Shown here: positions 44,156 through 57,500 of the stretch, in pieces
How positions within the stretch are numbered: the stretch's first letter is position 1
Layout: each line of letters begins with the position of its first letter
Assembly (NCBI GenBank): GCA_964036295.1
Contig: OZ038464.1
Coordinates: 12,634,001-12,698,000, forward strand
DNA length: 64,000 bases
Reading direction: 5' to 3'
From: Plumapathes pennacea
Taxonomy: Eukaryota > Cnidaria > Anthozoa > Antipatharia > Myriopathidae
Translations under genes and position numbers: made by a program
Notes under the pieces: model-generated
Database searches by the model: none
Seen by the model: only the letters and a program-made list of their open reading frames with translations
What the model was told of the DNA's origin: nothing

Positions 44156-44982
44156 TATCCCGTACCAGACACAGAGAATCGAAGACAGCTTGGGATTAAT
44201 TCGGCAAGACAGTATCATATATACTGTATAAAGGCACAGTTACAGGAGTGAACTCAATTGTACTTTTGGTAAATGGAATTGTGCGTGGATCTAAACATCA
44301 TGACACTTACTCGTGGTGATGATACAATGTATATTCAAGGCCTAAGACCAGGTTCAAACGTCGAACTTCTTCCATGTCAAATCTAATGTTTGTACGATGA
44401 AAAAGTGCGACAAAAGTCGGACTTTTGAATCAGTTAAGCTCGACAGATTTGACTGAAGTTTGACCTCGTTTCAAACATAGTATTTATCATGTGCTGAATC
44501 TAATACATGAAAATTATGCATATTTGAACAACAGGCGCTGACCACGGCGGGTGTATTTTGCAGAATGCAGAACGTGCCCCTGCACTGAAATGAAGACAAA
44601 CCTATAAACCCTCAAGTCTTAACTTTATCGATCGGTTGCAAGGGACCCTTTCTGAACGACGCGGGGAAGGTTTTATTGTAAAATGGTAACAGCGATCGGT
44701 ATGTAGTGCGAAAAAGAAGCCACATGCCACAGACAAGCCGCGTTGCATGACAAAGGTGACAATATATGCTAATTTAAAGATCGAATCATGTTGTTTTCAG
44801 TCGCCGCGTACGGAATCCGTGAAGTCACATGAAAATATATTGACATTTGTTGGGTAAAACAGTATCAAAGTTAAAGTACGACCGGATTGAAGTGCCAGCT
44901 CGCTTTTCTGAATTCGTGAATATATGTGGAAATTTTCATCTTTCTTCTCTTGGTTTGTGTTTCAACAACCACAAAATACTAA

Positions 44983-45369
44983 GGCCCGGTTCAGACGCCG
45001 CTCCTGACATGCGCCGAACCTAATGCTTGAATTAAGTACGGCAGAAGAGCGGCGTCTGAATCAATTAGGTTCGGCATATTTGAATTAGGTACGGCAGCGG
45101 TATTAGGTTCGACTGACGCTGTCGCATAATCCGACCTGGGAGCGACGTTGATTCAGACGCCGCTCTTCACATGTGCCGTACCTATATCATGAATTATTTT
45201 TAATCATTTTGAATTAAAAACATGTATCCTTAAACATAAGCACTATTGTGTATTTGGTGCGGCAGGAAAAGCTCGCCGTTTGAATCAACAGTCGCTCCTA
45301 TGTCGAACCAGGGTCGAATCTATTACTATTAGGTTCGGCGCATGTCAGGAGAGGCGTCTGAACCGGGCC
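44983..45369. mobile_element. Harbinger-like MITE, GGCCCGGTTCAGACG family
   Basis: The left end GGCCCGGTTCAGACGCCGCT and the right end AGGCGTCTGAACCGGGCC are inverted over about 40 bp. TAA is duplicated at 44980-44982 and 45370-45372. The interior is inverted copies of GTCGAACCTAAT / ATTAGGTTCGGC words and AGAGCGGCGTCTGAAT. No ORF. Confidence 0.88.
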
Positions 45370-45470
45370 TAAGTCAACAACCCGGATTTCCTTTGACAAT
45401 TCGCTGGAAACTTCCCCACATTTTACGGAGCCCCTTAGGTTTAGAGTTAAGTTTAGTTTGTCTTCAATTA

Positions 45471-45664
45471 GGGTCCGGTCACACAAGGAAGTTTTAGTCA
45501 ATAATAACTCAGCATCGAGAGCAATACGACGGCTTTGTAATTCAATCAGTTTGCCGGTAGCAGCTTGCTGACATATATTTCTGGTGACAAGTGCTGTTTG
45601 TACTTCAAATGATGCAAATATTGATATTAATGTCGTTAAAGTTAATACGAGTGTGACCGGAGCC
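45471..45664. mobile_element. Harbinger-like MITE, GGGTCCGGTCACAC family, copy 1
   Basis: The ends GGGTCCGGTCACAC and GTGTGACCGGAGCC are inverted, and TTA is duplicated at 45468-45470 and 45665-45667. The 194-bp body matches copy 2 at 52281-52459 (AACTCAGCATCGAGAGCAAT, GACAAG.GCTGTTTG.ACTT). Confidence 0.88.
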
Positions 45665-45699
45665 TTAATTACTGGTCGTGGGTCTTCTGTCCATTCAAT

Positions 45700-47090
45700 T
45701 TTCCCCGAGCGAAGCGAAGCGAAGTGAGGGTAATAATCACGGCGCTAATGCAGCAAAATCGCTTTGTTTGGAGACTCCAAGCGAGTCGCCATCTCGAAAT
45801 TTAATGTTCGTCAGTCTGTCATAGGGCGACCTTTTAGGCCAGGTGCCTAAGCCATTAGCCAATGAGCTGCCTAAGGCAATGACGTAATAATAATTATCGA
45901 TAATTATTCCGGCCGGTTCATGTGCGTGGTTAGTTTTACTGACAACAATTATTGTACGTAACTGCGTTCACGAAAGTGAATTTGAAAACTGGAAAACTTG
46001 AAACAGAACGGTCTCGCGAAGCTCGTCTTCAAAAGAGAAGGGAACAGGCACGGGCAAGGCGAAATCGTGAAACGATCGAACAGCGCCAAATACGTCTAGA
46101 GAAAAGACGACAAACATATTATAACCGACAGCATCATGAACGGAAGCGTGCCGAAGAAACGGCTCCACAAAGGGAACAGCGCTTGAAAGCAAATCGGGAG
46201 CTTCAGACGTCGTTTGTGTTAAACTCAGATACTTATTCAGAAAGGACAAGCAACAAAGGTTAGTCAGTGGAAATCGAACAATCACCGTGACAAGTATATT
46301 CTACCCGTATCTTGTAACTCGATCACTTCAAGAATGTATTAGAATTTGTATGCTAATCATTTTCCCCCGAAGTATTGTTTTAGTACGCTTCTGTCGCCAG
46401 TTTTGGCTACCGTATTCGCTCAGAGCAATCGGAACTTGGAGTCTTGACTGATTTAGTCAGTGTCTTATTTTTATGTCAAGACTAAAACTGTAACAAATGC
46501 TGTAATCTGACATGCGGTGATTGCAGCGAGAATCGTTCACAAGCCCTTAGAAGTATGACTAGGTCTGAAGCCCGTGTATAATTTGAAGTAAACTTCAAGT
46601 TAAAGTTTTGCTTTGCTTCTGGGAGAAATCATGTTGTTTTGAGCGGGTTCACATACAAAACAATTTGAGTCGTTAAATAATGCATGCCTGAGTCTGGAGC
46701 ATGCAGTCAAATCGCATAGGAAGCCTATTTAATTGTACTGCCTATGAATTCAAAATTGGAAAATCAGTGTTCCTTTTTTCCCGTACTACGACGGCCGACC
46801 AACTTCAAAATTTGAGTATTAAATTTTGAGAACGTGCTTGGCAGACTGTTTGAATTAATTTGACGTGCCGACCGTGGGAAATACGTACTTCGTCACGCAA
46901 TCGACTCTTTTTTTTCAACGCAAAAGTATAACACACACCCTTCTTTTTCTCCTTCCTTTGCGTGTAGCACTTGACTTCGAAGAAAACATCGAGTCAACAT
47001 TTCGGTAAAACAAAGGCTACTCTTGTTGTGACCAAAGTAAAAGTCCCATCAATGGCAGAGCGAGGGGTATCTGGGATTATCGTTTTCTAG
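45700..47090 (+). mobile_element. Composite STPR-ORF repeat, copy 2
   Basis: It starts CCCCGAGCGAAGCGAAG...GAGTCGCCATCTCGAAATTTAA (as near 39018), contains the STPR ORF at 45952-46263, and runs through AAATCGAACAATCACCGTGA and CTTCTGTCGCCAGTTT. It ends GGGATTATCGTTTTCTAGT at about 47088. It is the least interrupted of the three copies and so the best for defining the element. Confidence 0.6.
45952..46263 (+). pseudogene. STPR-like ORF, copy 2
   Basis: It reads ...KLETERSREARLQKRREQAR, ARRNRETIEQRQIRLEKRRQ, then KRAEETAPQREQRLKANREL, and ends SERTSNKG. At its end AAAG|GTTAGT could be a splice donor and is conserved in all three copies, so the ORF is probably the first exon of a longer transposon protein. 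Confidence 0.6.
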
Positions 47091-48230
47091 TAATTTTATA
47101 ACATGGATCGGAGTCGGCTTATAAAGACCACGTTTAGCCGTTTTCCGTTAAGCATGGCTATTGTTTAAACTACCCGGTCTGAACCTTGTTTAGAAAATCC
47201 AAAGGGTTTACTTCAAGGTACACGGACCTTAGGTTTAGTAATACCTCAAACGGCTTGTTAGACAAGGGTCAAAACAGCTTTCCAACCCGCCGCAGACATT
47301 CTAAATCTTGAAAGAAAAATCTGCCTAAATAGTTCAAGTTCTAATTGTGCTTGAGCGGAATGCGGTAGCCGAAAGTGGCGACAAAAAATATTCGTTTTAG
47401 CGAATAAAATCACTTGCCCGTAACGTAAACAAAACCTTCGTTGGAGCAAGTAAAGGTGAAGTAATACGGACAACATTTTCTTGCAACTTGTCGCCCAACA
47501 AATTTGCGTAGCAAGTTGTGGCAACATGTTGCAGAAAATAGACTCGACTTCTTAAACTTCTTTAACGACGTTTAGCTATCCCACGTCGACTTTTGCGGCA
47601 GTTGATTCGTCAAACAATTGAATCTAGTACTTGGGAGAACTAATTTTAGACTCGTCGGCGTGGAGAAAAACGTATGATGAATCAACTCGGGGTTCGATGT
47701 GTAAAATCTTGACTCCGTTAAGAATTATATTTTAAAATTTATTATACGTTTGGTCTTTGCAGTGTTAGCCTAATGTTTTGGCTTCTGCAGTAGTTAACCC
47801 TTTCGCTTCCAGGTTTATAATGCAGGCTATCCCTCTCCATTCAAGAAGAAAATGTATGAGTCAGTGATGTAATGAGAATTTATGTTTGAAGCAGCTTAGT
47901 TTCATCTAAGCAATCTATCAAATGCCAAATTCTCTTTACCTAATGATATATGTATCTAGTGAAAGACTGAAAGAGAAAATTGGCGATAACCCATCTTAGG
48001 AGTGGAATGGTTAAGTCTTTTGATTGACATAAATCAGAGTAGCTTCCTCTAATAAGATACAGAACTCACAACTCAATGTTTGTTGCGCAACCATGCGTCC
48101 GGCGTTTACCACTGGAATGGGATGGGAATACACTTTTCTTCATAAATCGCATTAACGCGGTTCCAGAAATTTTCCTGAAATCTAATCAGTCACTTATCTA
48201 TGAAATTTTTTACTGCTTTGTTTTAAACAG
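47091..48230. other. DNA immediately upstream of gene B's start exon
   Basis: No coding exon is recognised. It must be intron (if a 5' exon lies further up) or promoter. The minus ORF of 89 codons at 47258-47527 has no motif. Confidence 0.4.
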
Positions 48231-48547
48231 GCTCTTGCGAGCCATGGCAACGAATATTGACGTGCAATATCGAGGCGGGGTACCGAGTTTGAAAAAGCTT
48301 AGCGACCTGTCGAAGGAGCTCAGTGACTGCTGGGTTCCCTTGGGGATTCAACTTGGTGTAGGCGGAGCTGCAATAGAGGGCATTAGGAACAATAATGTTC
48401 AGTACGCCGGTCCTCAAGACAAAGCTTACGCGATGTTAAAGAAGTGGCATGACAAGGGGAGAGCTTCAAATTACTGCGAGTTGGCAAAAGCCTTGATCCA
48501 CGAAGGCAGGCAGGGCCTCGTGGAAAAATACTGCGAAGTTGCTAATG
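48231..48547 (+). CDS. Gene B exon with Death domain
   Basis: The acceptor TTTTAAACAG comes 13 nt before ATG 48244, and the donor GTAAGC follows CTAATG. The 101-codon product starts MATNIDVQYRGGVPSLKKL and continues SDLSKELSDCWVPLGIQLGV, IEGIRNNN, then DKAYAMLKKWHDKG and ALIHEGRQGLVEKYC. The pattern L..LS.EL...W..LG.QLGV...IE.I....DKAY.ML..W......Y..L...L...GR..L...YC is that of a Death-fold domain. The exon ends in phase 1. Confidence 0.85.
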
Positions 48548-51500
48548 GTAAGCTATGGTTGGTGTAGTATTTTGGACAATAAAGAAAGAGAATATAATGA
48601 CATGTCTTAAGGCCTGTGCAAGTGAACGCAACATTGTTGGGTAGATGTTGTGTGATGTTGGCTGAGGGTGTTCAAATGATCACAACATGTTGGGCAATGC
48701 GTGTACGGCGAAACTGTATAGGGTTCTTGTCATCCGCCAAGTTATGTAGCCCGATGAATATGGACGATGGAAAACGCGAAATCGCAGGTTTCTGCTCTTA
48801 ATATCGCATGAAGCATTTAGTGCACACGCGCGAGCCCTTACAATGTTGCGTGAACCGTGCAAACGATCCCAACATGCTGTGACATACTTCATTGATCATG
48901 AAAAGTTAACTGGTTTCAGACTTCGCGCGACATTACTACAATTATGACGAACCTGTTAACCTTCAAACGTACGAGCCCCACCACCGTGGGAAATAGGGGG
49001 CCGAATGAAACCGCTCTCTGGGTTCAACTTGTATTAAGATAGCTTCAGAAGATTAGACCTTCAGTATGTTTTCTGTACTTTTCGACCTATTTTGTTGAAA
49101 GGGTCAGGAATTTTCAGATCCAATGCCCTAACTTACCCCTATCTCCCTTTATGGTTGAAGAGGTCACACATTTGGGACACAGCGGAAAACGTCCTTGACA
49201 TCACTTCCGTTGATCAGCGTTCGTCACCAATACTGTTTAACTTCCTATCATTCGAAGTAAAATTTCACCTCGTGTGCAAGCCTCGTTTTTCTTTAAACAA
49301 CTTATGTTATAGATAAGGCATCGAACTATTTATAGTATAGAGTATCGGGTCCTAGTTTTGAGTTTCCTAGCTTAGTCTTGAAGTTACTTGATACATTGTT
49401 ACGTGATACATTGTATGGGTTCACACTACGCGGCTTCTAATCGATTTCGCGGGGAAGGATTGTGTTTAGACTGGTGACAAAGAAACGTTATGTATAACTC
49501 AGCAAGGCTAACAAACCTATACAGTCCGCGAGCACGACCGTTGGTTATATAGCTCGTTTCGCAAAATACAAATTTAACTCGCCATTAAAATTCGAAGCGC
49601 AAGTAATACTCTATATACGTCTCTTAATGATTCCTGAAGCCGTCAGCGTTTGTTTATCTGTCGGCTGTACACTTTTCCATTTATATTAGGTCGTCATTCT
49701 GCTTATTTCGTTTCATTTCGTTTCGTTTCGTTTCGTTTCGCAAAATACAGTAAGCTGTAAGATCGAATGAAACGTCCGTGTTTTTTTTTTTGTTTTTGTT
49801 ATCACACATTTGTTTTTAAACAAAATATCAAAATATCCGTTTCTGTTCTCAGATTTCAATATTCTCCTTCTTCGGACTGTCCCGGCGGCTTTCCATTTCC
49901 ATCATTTCCCTACGGAGGGTTTGAGAATGCGAATCCACGTTTAATGCGTTTCGACCTGGAGAATAGCGGAGTTGGTTTTCTGATTTATGTGACTTGGCTG
50001 TCTTTTCATTAGGACACACTTCGTTGATTTCCCCCGGACCTTGTCTGACAGGTGGGGCGCGATTTATAAATTACTGAGTCAATTTTCAAGTCGCGAGTCA
50101 TAACGCATGTGAATTACGCACTTGTAAACAAATGATACCAAGTCAGACTTGAAATGTCTCTGACTTAAGTCAGTGAACCCATACATTGACTGCTGACTAA
50201 AAAATAACAGGACTGCACGGCCGAAAAACGTTTTTCCCCAGTGTCAACATTTGGGTTTCATTTAAGAGTTGGAAATATTCAAAATTAACTGCGCCTTTGA
50301 TAATGAAAACTTGTTTACAGATCGACTGATGAATTCTGAATTAATGCACCCACTGAATTTTTGAAATTGTGCCCCCATCCTCAAAAGTCAGCATCAGACT
50401 GTAGCTTTGGATGCAGAGCGGACAGCTCAAGTCAGTTTCTTTTAACTAACGTTTATCAGTTAGACGCCGGATTTAAAGAGTGTACTATTTCAGTATTATT
50501 AAAACTTTCATAATTTTATCTGCCATTTTCAATCGATTTTTTTTTCTTTTTTTCATTAGCTGGTGCAAGTCTTCATGTCAATGTAAGAGGCCACAGTGGA
50601 GTTCAGAGGGATGGAACAAACCTGGCCGAACCGCCAGTTGAGGAGATCATGAGAGCAATTACTGCAAGCTATTTGCAGTCATCTCCCCCTCAGAATATTG
50701 AAGACCATCATAACTTATTCGCGTATTTGCGAGATGTTCGAAATCTTATTGTTGGCCCAGTGGTGTTATCAAGCCTGCGTATAACAGTAAGGTGCACGTG
50801 TCTGGAGATACTGGAGGATCTATGGCAGGATTACACCAGTGGGGCGCTTAACAAGGCTGCCGAAAAATATCTAGTTACAGATGAAGTTCTCAAGAAGTAC
50901 AATCTCAAACACTTCAAGCTTGTGACGATTATAGACGAAGAAGAGTACAAAAGGTGTAAAAAGGACCTCAAAGAAATGGAAGGTAACTATGGAGACTGTC
51001 ACTCACAGAGAGCGGGAGCATAAAACAGCCAGATTGATAGAAAGTTCATATTAGTAGATATTAGAGGTCATCACAGTCCCACAGCTGAACTTTGGAAGTG
51101 CAGTCAAATGTGCAACGATTTAAGTGCGCTACAGATAAAATAATATTGGAGCAGATGTACGTACAGGACGAGTAACAAGTATTGCTTGATTTAAAGCTGG
51201 GGTGTATGTTGTCGGGGTTTCTTCTATTCCAAATAGACGGATAACAAAGTAGAGGAGGGTAGATGAAAGGAAAAACACTGCTTAACTTTGCCAAAGGCTT
51301 ATATTATGATTGACAGGTGTAAACAAACAGCTAAGCAGTGAACTGTAGTAGAACCGTCCGTCGGTGACCACCCTTGGTGCCAGGCATCGGTGGCTGTTTT
51401 ATACGTGAAGTTTTGTCGAAAGAAATTTGACTGAAAAACCCCTAAAGCGAGGCCTTTCCACTACACACTGAGAATCTTGTGTTGAACTGACGTGTAGATT

Positions 51501-54500
51501 GGTCGTTTTCAGAATTATTGTGTTTTCAGTGAGTTGCTACCACTTTTTCTCTCCTCCAGTCGAACATGTTTCCCTGCAACTATCATTCCTTTCATATTAA
51601 CTGTTTTAATAATTAAATTTTATATCGACTCTCACATTTTTAGGAAACCAGGACAATCCTTCAGCTTCTGACTCCGAAGCAAGGCGTTTTCAAACACCCA
51701 CGTCTAAGATACCCGAGCCTAATCTCCCCCCGCAAAAACCTGCTACTTTTTATGCGAAGAAGATAAGGGATGTGGCAGGTATGCAGGAGGAAACTCCAAT
51801 GCCAAGAATGACAAGTGCAGGTAAAGTGCAAAGAACGGTTACGTTGGTATTTGTGTCAGTCTTTAGGGGGTGTTTTATGACATGGTGGTACTTCGATCAA
51901 ATTTGAGAACCAAAAAGGTTCAACACGGATCGAATCTACATCACCTGGTTCCATGTTTTGTATCGACCGTATAGTCCGTCGTCTGTTGTCCAATCCTTTT
52001 TGGGATTCGCCATGTTGTAGAACAGCTCATGCAGTTTCACTCGGCGCGATGAAGACAACGTCGTTCAGCCACTTACACCATTGACATGGCGAAGAAATTG
52101 ATAAGCCCGGGAGGATCTTCGATTGGTTTAGTGCTCTTCTGACACGATGTAAAAGTATCGATGCAGTTATGATGTTGTAATCAACTTTACTGGCAACTTG
52201 ACTATGTGCTTAATACACGGCTATAGACTTATAGCGCATTGCATTATGACGTATGTTGGCAGCTATATTCGGGAACTTAAGGGCCCGGTCGCACTAGAAA
52301 GTTTAGTCGATGATAACTCAGCATCGAGAGCAATACGACGGTTTCTTCAATGTTCGGTAGCAACTTGCTAACATATATTTCTGATGACAAGCGCTGTTTG
52401 CACTTCAAATGATGCAAGTGTCGATATTAATCGTTAAAGTTACGAGTGCGACCAAAGCCTAAGACAAAAAGAAAACAAAGGGCACGTGAATGTGAAATTG
52501 ACGTTATGTCGGGGTCGTGGTGCTCTCGTGTGTGACTTTAAATGCTTCTTTTTAGGTTGTTTTCAGGACATGGACCGTCATTTTGAGAAATAACGACAGT
52601 CGTTCTTCTTAGTAAGAGACGATGAAGGAAATAAAACTTCGACAAAAACGGAACAAATTTGAGCAACCTATTAAAAATAGGGAAAGTTACAAAGACAAGG
52701 AATACGAATTCACATTTTTGCTGGTTCCTTGCGTTGCCGTCGCCGTCCTAGTTTGCATCACGTTTTAATTTGGTTTTCAGATACACTCATAAGTTGTTCT
52801 ATAAAAGTATTAGGGCATACGTTAGTGTGCTATGTTGAGTTATAGAAGCATGCGGGAATTTTAAAGAATCAATCGATGTCCTCTCGACTTTTTATGTATT
52901 TGGTACGAATGAAAGAACTGTGAACATAAAGACGCGTCTTGAAATTTACAGGGGTCAGGGAATTCCGGAAGTTGTGGGGGGGGGGGGGGGGGGGGGGGGG
53001 GGGAGGGGGGGTAAAATGAAACCCCCTGGAAATGGAAATTCCTAGAGGGGAGCCTTCAAAAGGATTTCCTCCGTGGTCGGGTATGGATAGTTTCTGGAAC
53101 TACACATTCGTCCCTTCATCTGTTCCATGCATTTATAAACCACAACCAAAACAACGAACCCAAATAGCATTTGTAGCACTAAAATACCTCTTTCTGGGTT
53201 TACACAAATTGATTTTAATTTATGTCAATTATGTATAATTGAATGACATCTGAGTGTTCTTCTTCACAGAGGACATCTCCACTGACTCATCTGATGATGG
53301 TTTTGACATGATACAGCCTACATTAATCCAGAAGCTTAAAAAAATTTTGGACCAGTACCCTGATGATGGGCAGATTCTTAAGGTGAGACACTGTGGTTTG
53401 TTTTCCCATACCTACAATGGAAAGTTGGGTCTACCTGGCTTTGCAGAGTACATAAATGGTCTGCCTTTGGCATAGAGATAAAACATATTTCAAATGTGTA
53501 TTATTAAAACCTTGAGGTGTTTTGTTACTTAATATAGCTCTAATGCTCATGAAAACATCAACTTACATGCTTTCCCTTGCAGCTACTAAAAGTGCTGAGG
53601 TGTTGATGCAAATAATCACAAACACTTGAATGGGTGGGTGCAAGAGGGCCCTATGTAGATTTTTACTCTGCTCTTTTCCACATAAATTACTTATGAAGTA
53701 CTACGTAACAAGCAAAGTGGACAGAAAAAAAGAGCAAAAGAAAACAAAAACCTGCTTAAAGACGTTCGCGCGGATTGTTTATGCGCACATTTTCTGCGCA
53801 CGTATTAACAATGGATGACGCAATGCAAGGTCATGCACGTGCGGCGCAGATGTTAACAAAACATGGTTCTTGGATACTATTCGTCAAAATAACTTTCTTA
53901 AAAGTCTGGTGACCTCTACTTTTCTTTTAGTAAGTAAGTTTCTCACCGATCCTCTAGATAATATTTTTAAAAAAATCTGAAAGTTAAGTTCTTTAAAAAT
54001 CCACTTTTACACTCCTGCGGACACTAAAACATCGGTCACGGAAGTCTTCAAGAAGCTGCAAAAATGGCTATCGACACCTTATCGGGCCTCAGAAAAGGTC
54101 TTAAATTGAAGTACTTTTCTTAATGTACCCATTAAGTTCAAATTCGATCATTGCCGATGTTCGAAAGACATTTTTTTTCTGTTCATAAACAAGCGATACC
54201 GACGACGACTGGAATGACCAAATTTGGCAATTCATGACACCAATTATCCCCGAAACGAGTCCGGTGACCCCGATATTTTTTTGCATTTCATGAATTAGTT
54301 TATAATAATGTAACTATAGCAGAAATTTTAAAAAAGTCTGAACGTTAGAAGTCTTTGGTTGATCAAGAGAGCCTCCGATAAAGAATCGGTAAATGTCGGT
54401 GAAACTCGTTAAGCCGAAGCTGACAAGTCGCCAAAGTAACAGCTAATCAAATGAATCAAATCTGGGGCAATTCAATAAACATTTACACGTGTATTTTACG

Positions 54501-57500
54501 AGTTAAACCATTATTCAAACACAAATAAACGGATTCTTGTCAAGCAAGAGTCTGCAAAATATTACAGATACCGGTCTCACAGGCATAACTGTAACAGTTT
54601 TTAGCCGTGGTAATGGGCAAAGTGTGTCTTAACGTACAGAGGAATTAGTCGAACTTGTAAAATGCACTTTAAATGCTGTATTTGATTTGCCCCTGGTTGT
54701 TCAAAGCATGAACTTAGGCTAACCTTTCCAAAAATTAGCAATTTACTTTATGTTTTGGCTAGTTTCCTTTAGCCCGGCTCTGCCACATATGCGAGAATCG
54801 AAAATACACTTTGAACACCGCTGCCGCCCGTACGGACCGAGTGCGAGGTCAATAAATGATTTATTATATGGCTTCAATGTTTTATACTGCAAAACATAAA
54901 CCAAGAAGCACTTGACCAGTTTGCGTGCGTACGCAACCGGCGTATCAACTATTTAAAAATTGATTTGTAGTGATGTAGCTCTCCATTTCCTTAACTCGAA
55001 ATACTTAAGAGAAAGAAGCAGCTAATTTACTGTATGGTTTGAGTTGAACACGATACTTTAAGTGCAAGCCGTATCCACAGTGACAGTCACACAGTAAACC
55101 CGTCACGATGACAAAAGTTTAGCTTTTTTTCGACTTTTCAAGTGTTCCTTGTTTGAAAATAAACAAGCACTTTGCAGCTTAAAACAGTAAACGTATTCTA
55201 ATTCAATTTTTTCGAATGCATTTATTATCACACATCACACAGGCATTCAAAGAAAACATTCAAGGAAAAAATTCACGAAGAAAATTCAATAGCTCAACTG
55301 GGTCTCCCTTAAAAATCAAAACTCACCCATCTCTCCCCAGCTTAATTCTCGCAGACTATTCGTCCATCACAGTAAAGATAAACATCAGTTTCGTAAAATC
55401 TTCGATGATTTGAAATGAAATCGCTTTCATTCATTGTGAAATCCATACTTGCAGTGTTTACAGCACAGCTACTGCTAGCGGCGCCACGATCGCAAAACAG
55501 TGTGGCCGACAAACATTCCATCTTCTCAGACTCGTTCACGGTGACTGTTCACATTCTTTGGCCGATCACTTTGCTTTCCTTCCACGTTGAACCATCCAAG
55601 TTTTTGGGCAAAGAGCTAATCTGCCGTTCACGATGCCACAAGCACCGGCAATACAGGTCGAATCTTTTCTCCAACTGTTGACTTGTTGACTTGTCTCCAA
55701 CTGTTGCACGTTTTTCCCGTGAAATGGATTTATCTCCTTTACAGATTCTCGTTGTACCGCTTTGGTTCAGCACAGACTTTATCAAAACCAAAAAGCTGCA
55801 CAACCTCGTGTGTGAAACTTTTGACAAACATATTAACTGTGACCGTAACGGTCCATCTGCCCGGTCCGTACTTAAGCAATATAACACGAGTTTCCATGTC
55901 TTCTATTTTCCTTCGAGTTTCTATGTACTATATGAACACGCGGGATATTGGGCGAACACGAGAAGAAGGTCAAAATCACGAGCCGCTTCAGCGAGTTGTT
56001 TTTCTCGTGTTCTCCCAACATCCCGTGTGTTTATATAAGAGTACAAAGACATGGAAACTCGAGTTATATTGCTTAAAATAAATAAAGCACGCTCCTCCGT
56101 GTTTTGTAATATTTAATGCACGCTTACGCCATTCTGTCAAAGAAAAACTCACGTGTAGTTCTTGGCTTTAAGTGAAAGACACCGGCTATTACGGTATGAT
56201 CAAAGCAGTTCACGTGAATCGGTAAACGTCTACATCAAAAAGCACTTTAACAGTTTGGAGAGGGAAAATCTACGTCAAAGAACGGCCGCGGGGCTTATGG
56301 TATTTAGCGAAACGAAACGAAACAAAACCTGGAATGAAGTAATACACAAATAAAAGACGTTTCAGTACGAATTCGCGAGTCGGTTGCCCGACCGGTTGGT
56401 ATTCGCGGCAAAGCAAAGTTTAATACGTTTCCAACAGACGAAGCATGGAAGAGCTAATTTGATAAACATAGAACAATAAATAAACTGACCGACAGCGAAG
56501 TGATCAAGCTAACGAACCAATCATAGAATGCTTCATTTCCATCATGGACCGGTGAGCCATGTAATACATTTAATTAAGGCCCAGGTTAAATGTCGATCTT
56601 AGCATGCGTCGAACTCAGTGCGTATAAGCAAACTTTATTATATGACTGTGACGTAGTTTTACCATATAAGGTCGCAACAGAGTGCCGGTACGGGAGCGTA
56701 TTAGACACTTCAAATCCGTATTACACTGTAGAAAACCGGTTTGACCGGTTTAGACGCGCGCGTATCACAAATGAATCAAAGATTTTTCTGAGTGCAAGGT
56801 AAAACGGTGCAACGAAAGTCTATGACTTTTCAGATACAAGACCCTTCCATCGAAAGAAACTGTTACTGGATAATTTGTCAAGGAAGAGAAAACACAGTTC
56901 AGTTGGTGGAAAGCGAGCAATCGCCATGGACAAACGGCAGTTCTGACTCCGTAAAGTTTTCCGCACGATGCCGTCACTGTAAACACTGCAAAATGATTTT
57001 CGCCGTGTGCGAACACTGTTTTGAGTGGTTCCTTTGCTGGAAGGGGTCTTAAATTTTCTACAACCAGGCAGGAAATCGGTGAGTTGTTAACAATCTAACT
57101 TGACAACGTGTCGGCGGTAAAAATCCTAGTTGTGTTATGAAAGTTTCAGATTCTTCAACGTACACATTCGCTGGCTCTGTTCTTGTGTTTATTCCTTAAC
57201 TACTCCGAGAAAATAAAAATCCTGTTTTGAGTACAAAGCTGCTTGCTATTGAAGAACAAAAATGGTTAAAAGTTTAAGCGAAATGATCGATTTCAACCGC
57301 TCGAAGCACGTTTGTTCGCTGAATATTTATTCTGTCGAAGCAAGCATTTTCGTCTCCAGCGCATTTATCTCAGCACATTTAATCTGAATTGAACTTCGAT
57401 CATTTGGTGGCATAACTTCTTTAATTTTCTCTGTCAAGATTTTTTAAATCGATGACCGGATTGGAAGCTGTAAGTGAATCTTTGTGTAAATGAGTGTGCG

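Noticed and set aside
46750..46900. Possible tRNA-like or B-box signals near repeat ends
   Set aside because: No cloverleaf could be drawn, and GGTTC-type words occur alone.
55549..56081. Three overlapping ORFs on both strands
   Set aside because: They cross a hairpin repeat and dispersed repeat sequence, with no family features.
56792..57052. Cysteine-rich 86-codon ORF (CRHCKHCKMIFAVCEHC)
   Set aside because: It resembles a zinc-binding pattern, but it lies inside a repeat, and related repeat copies do not keep the frame.
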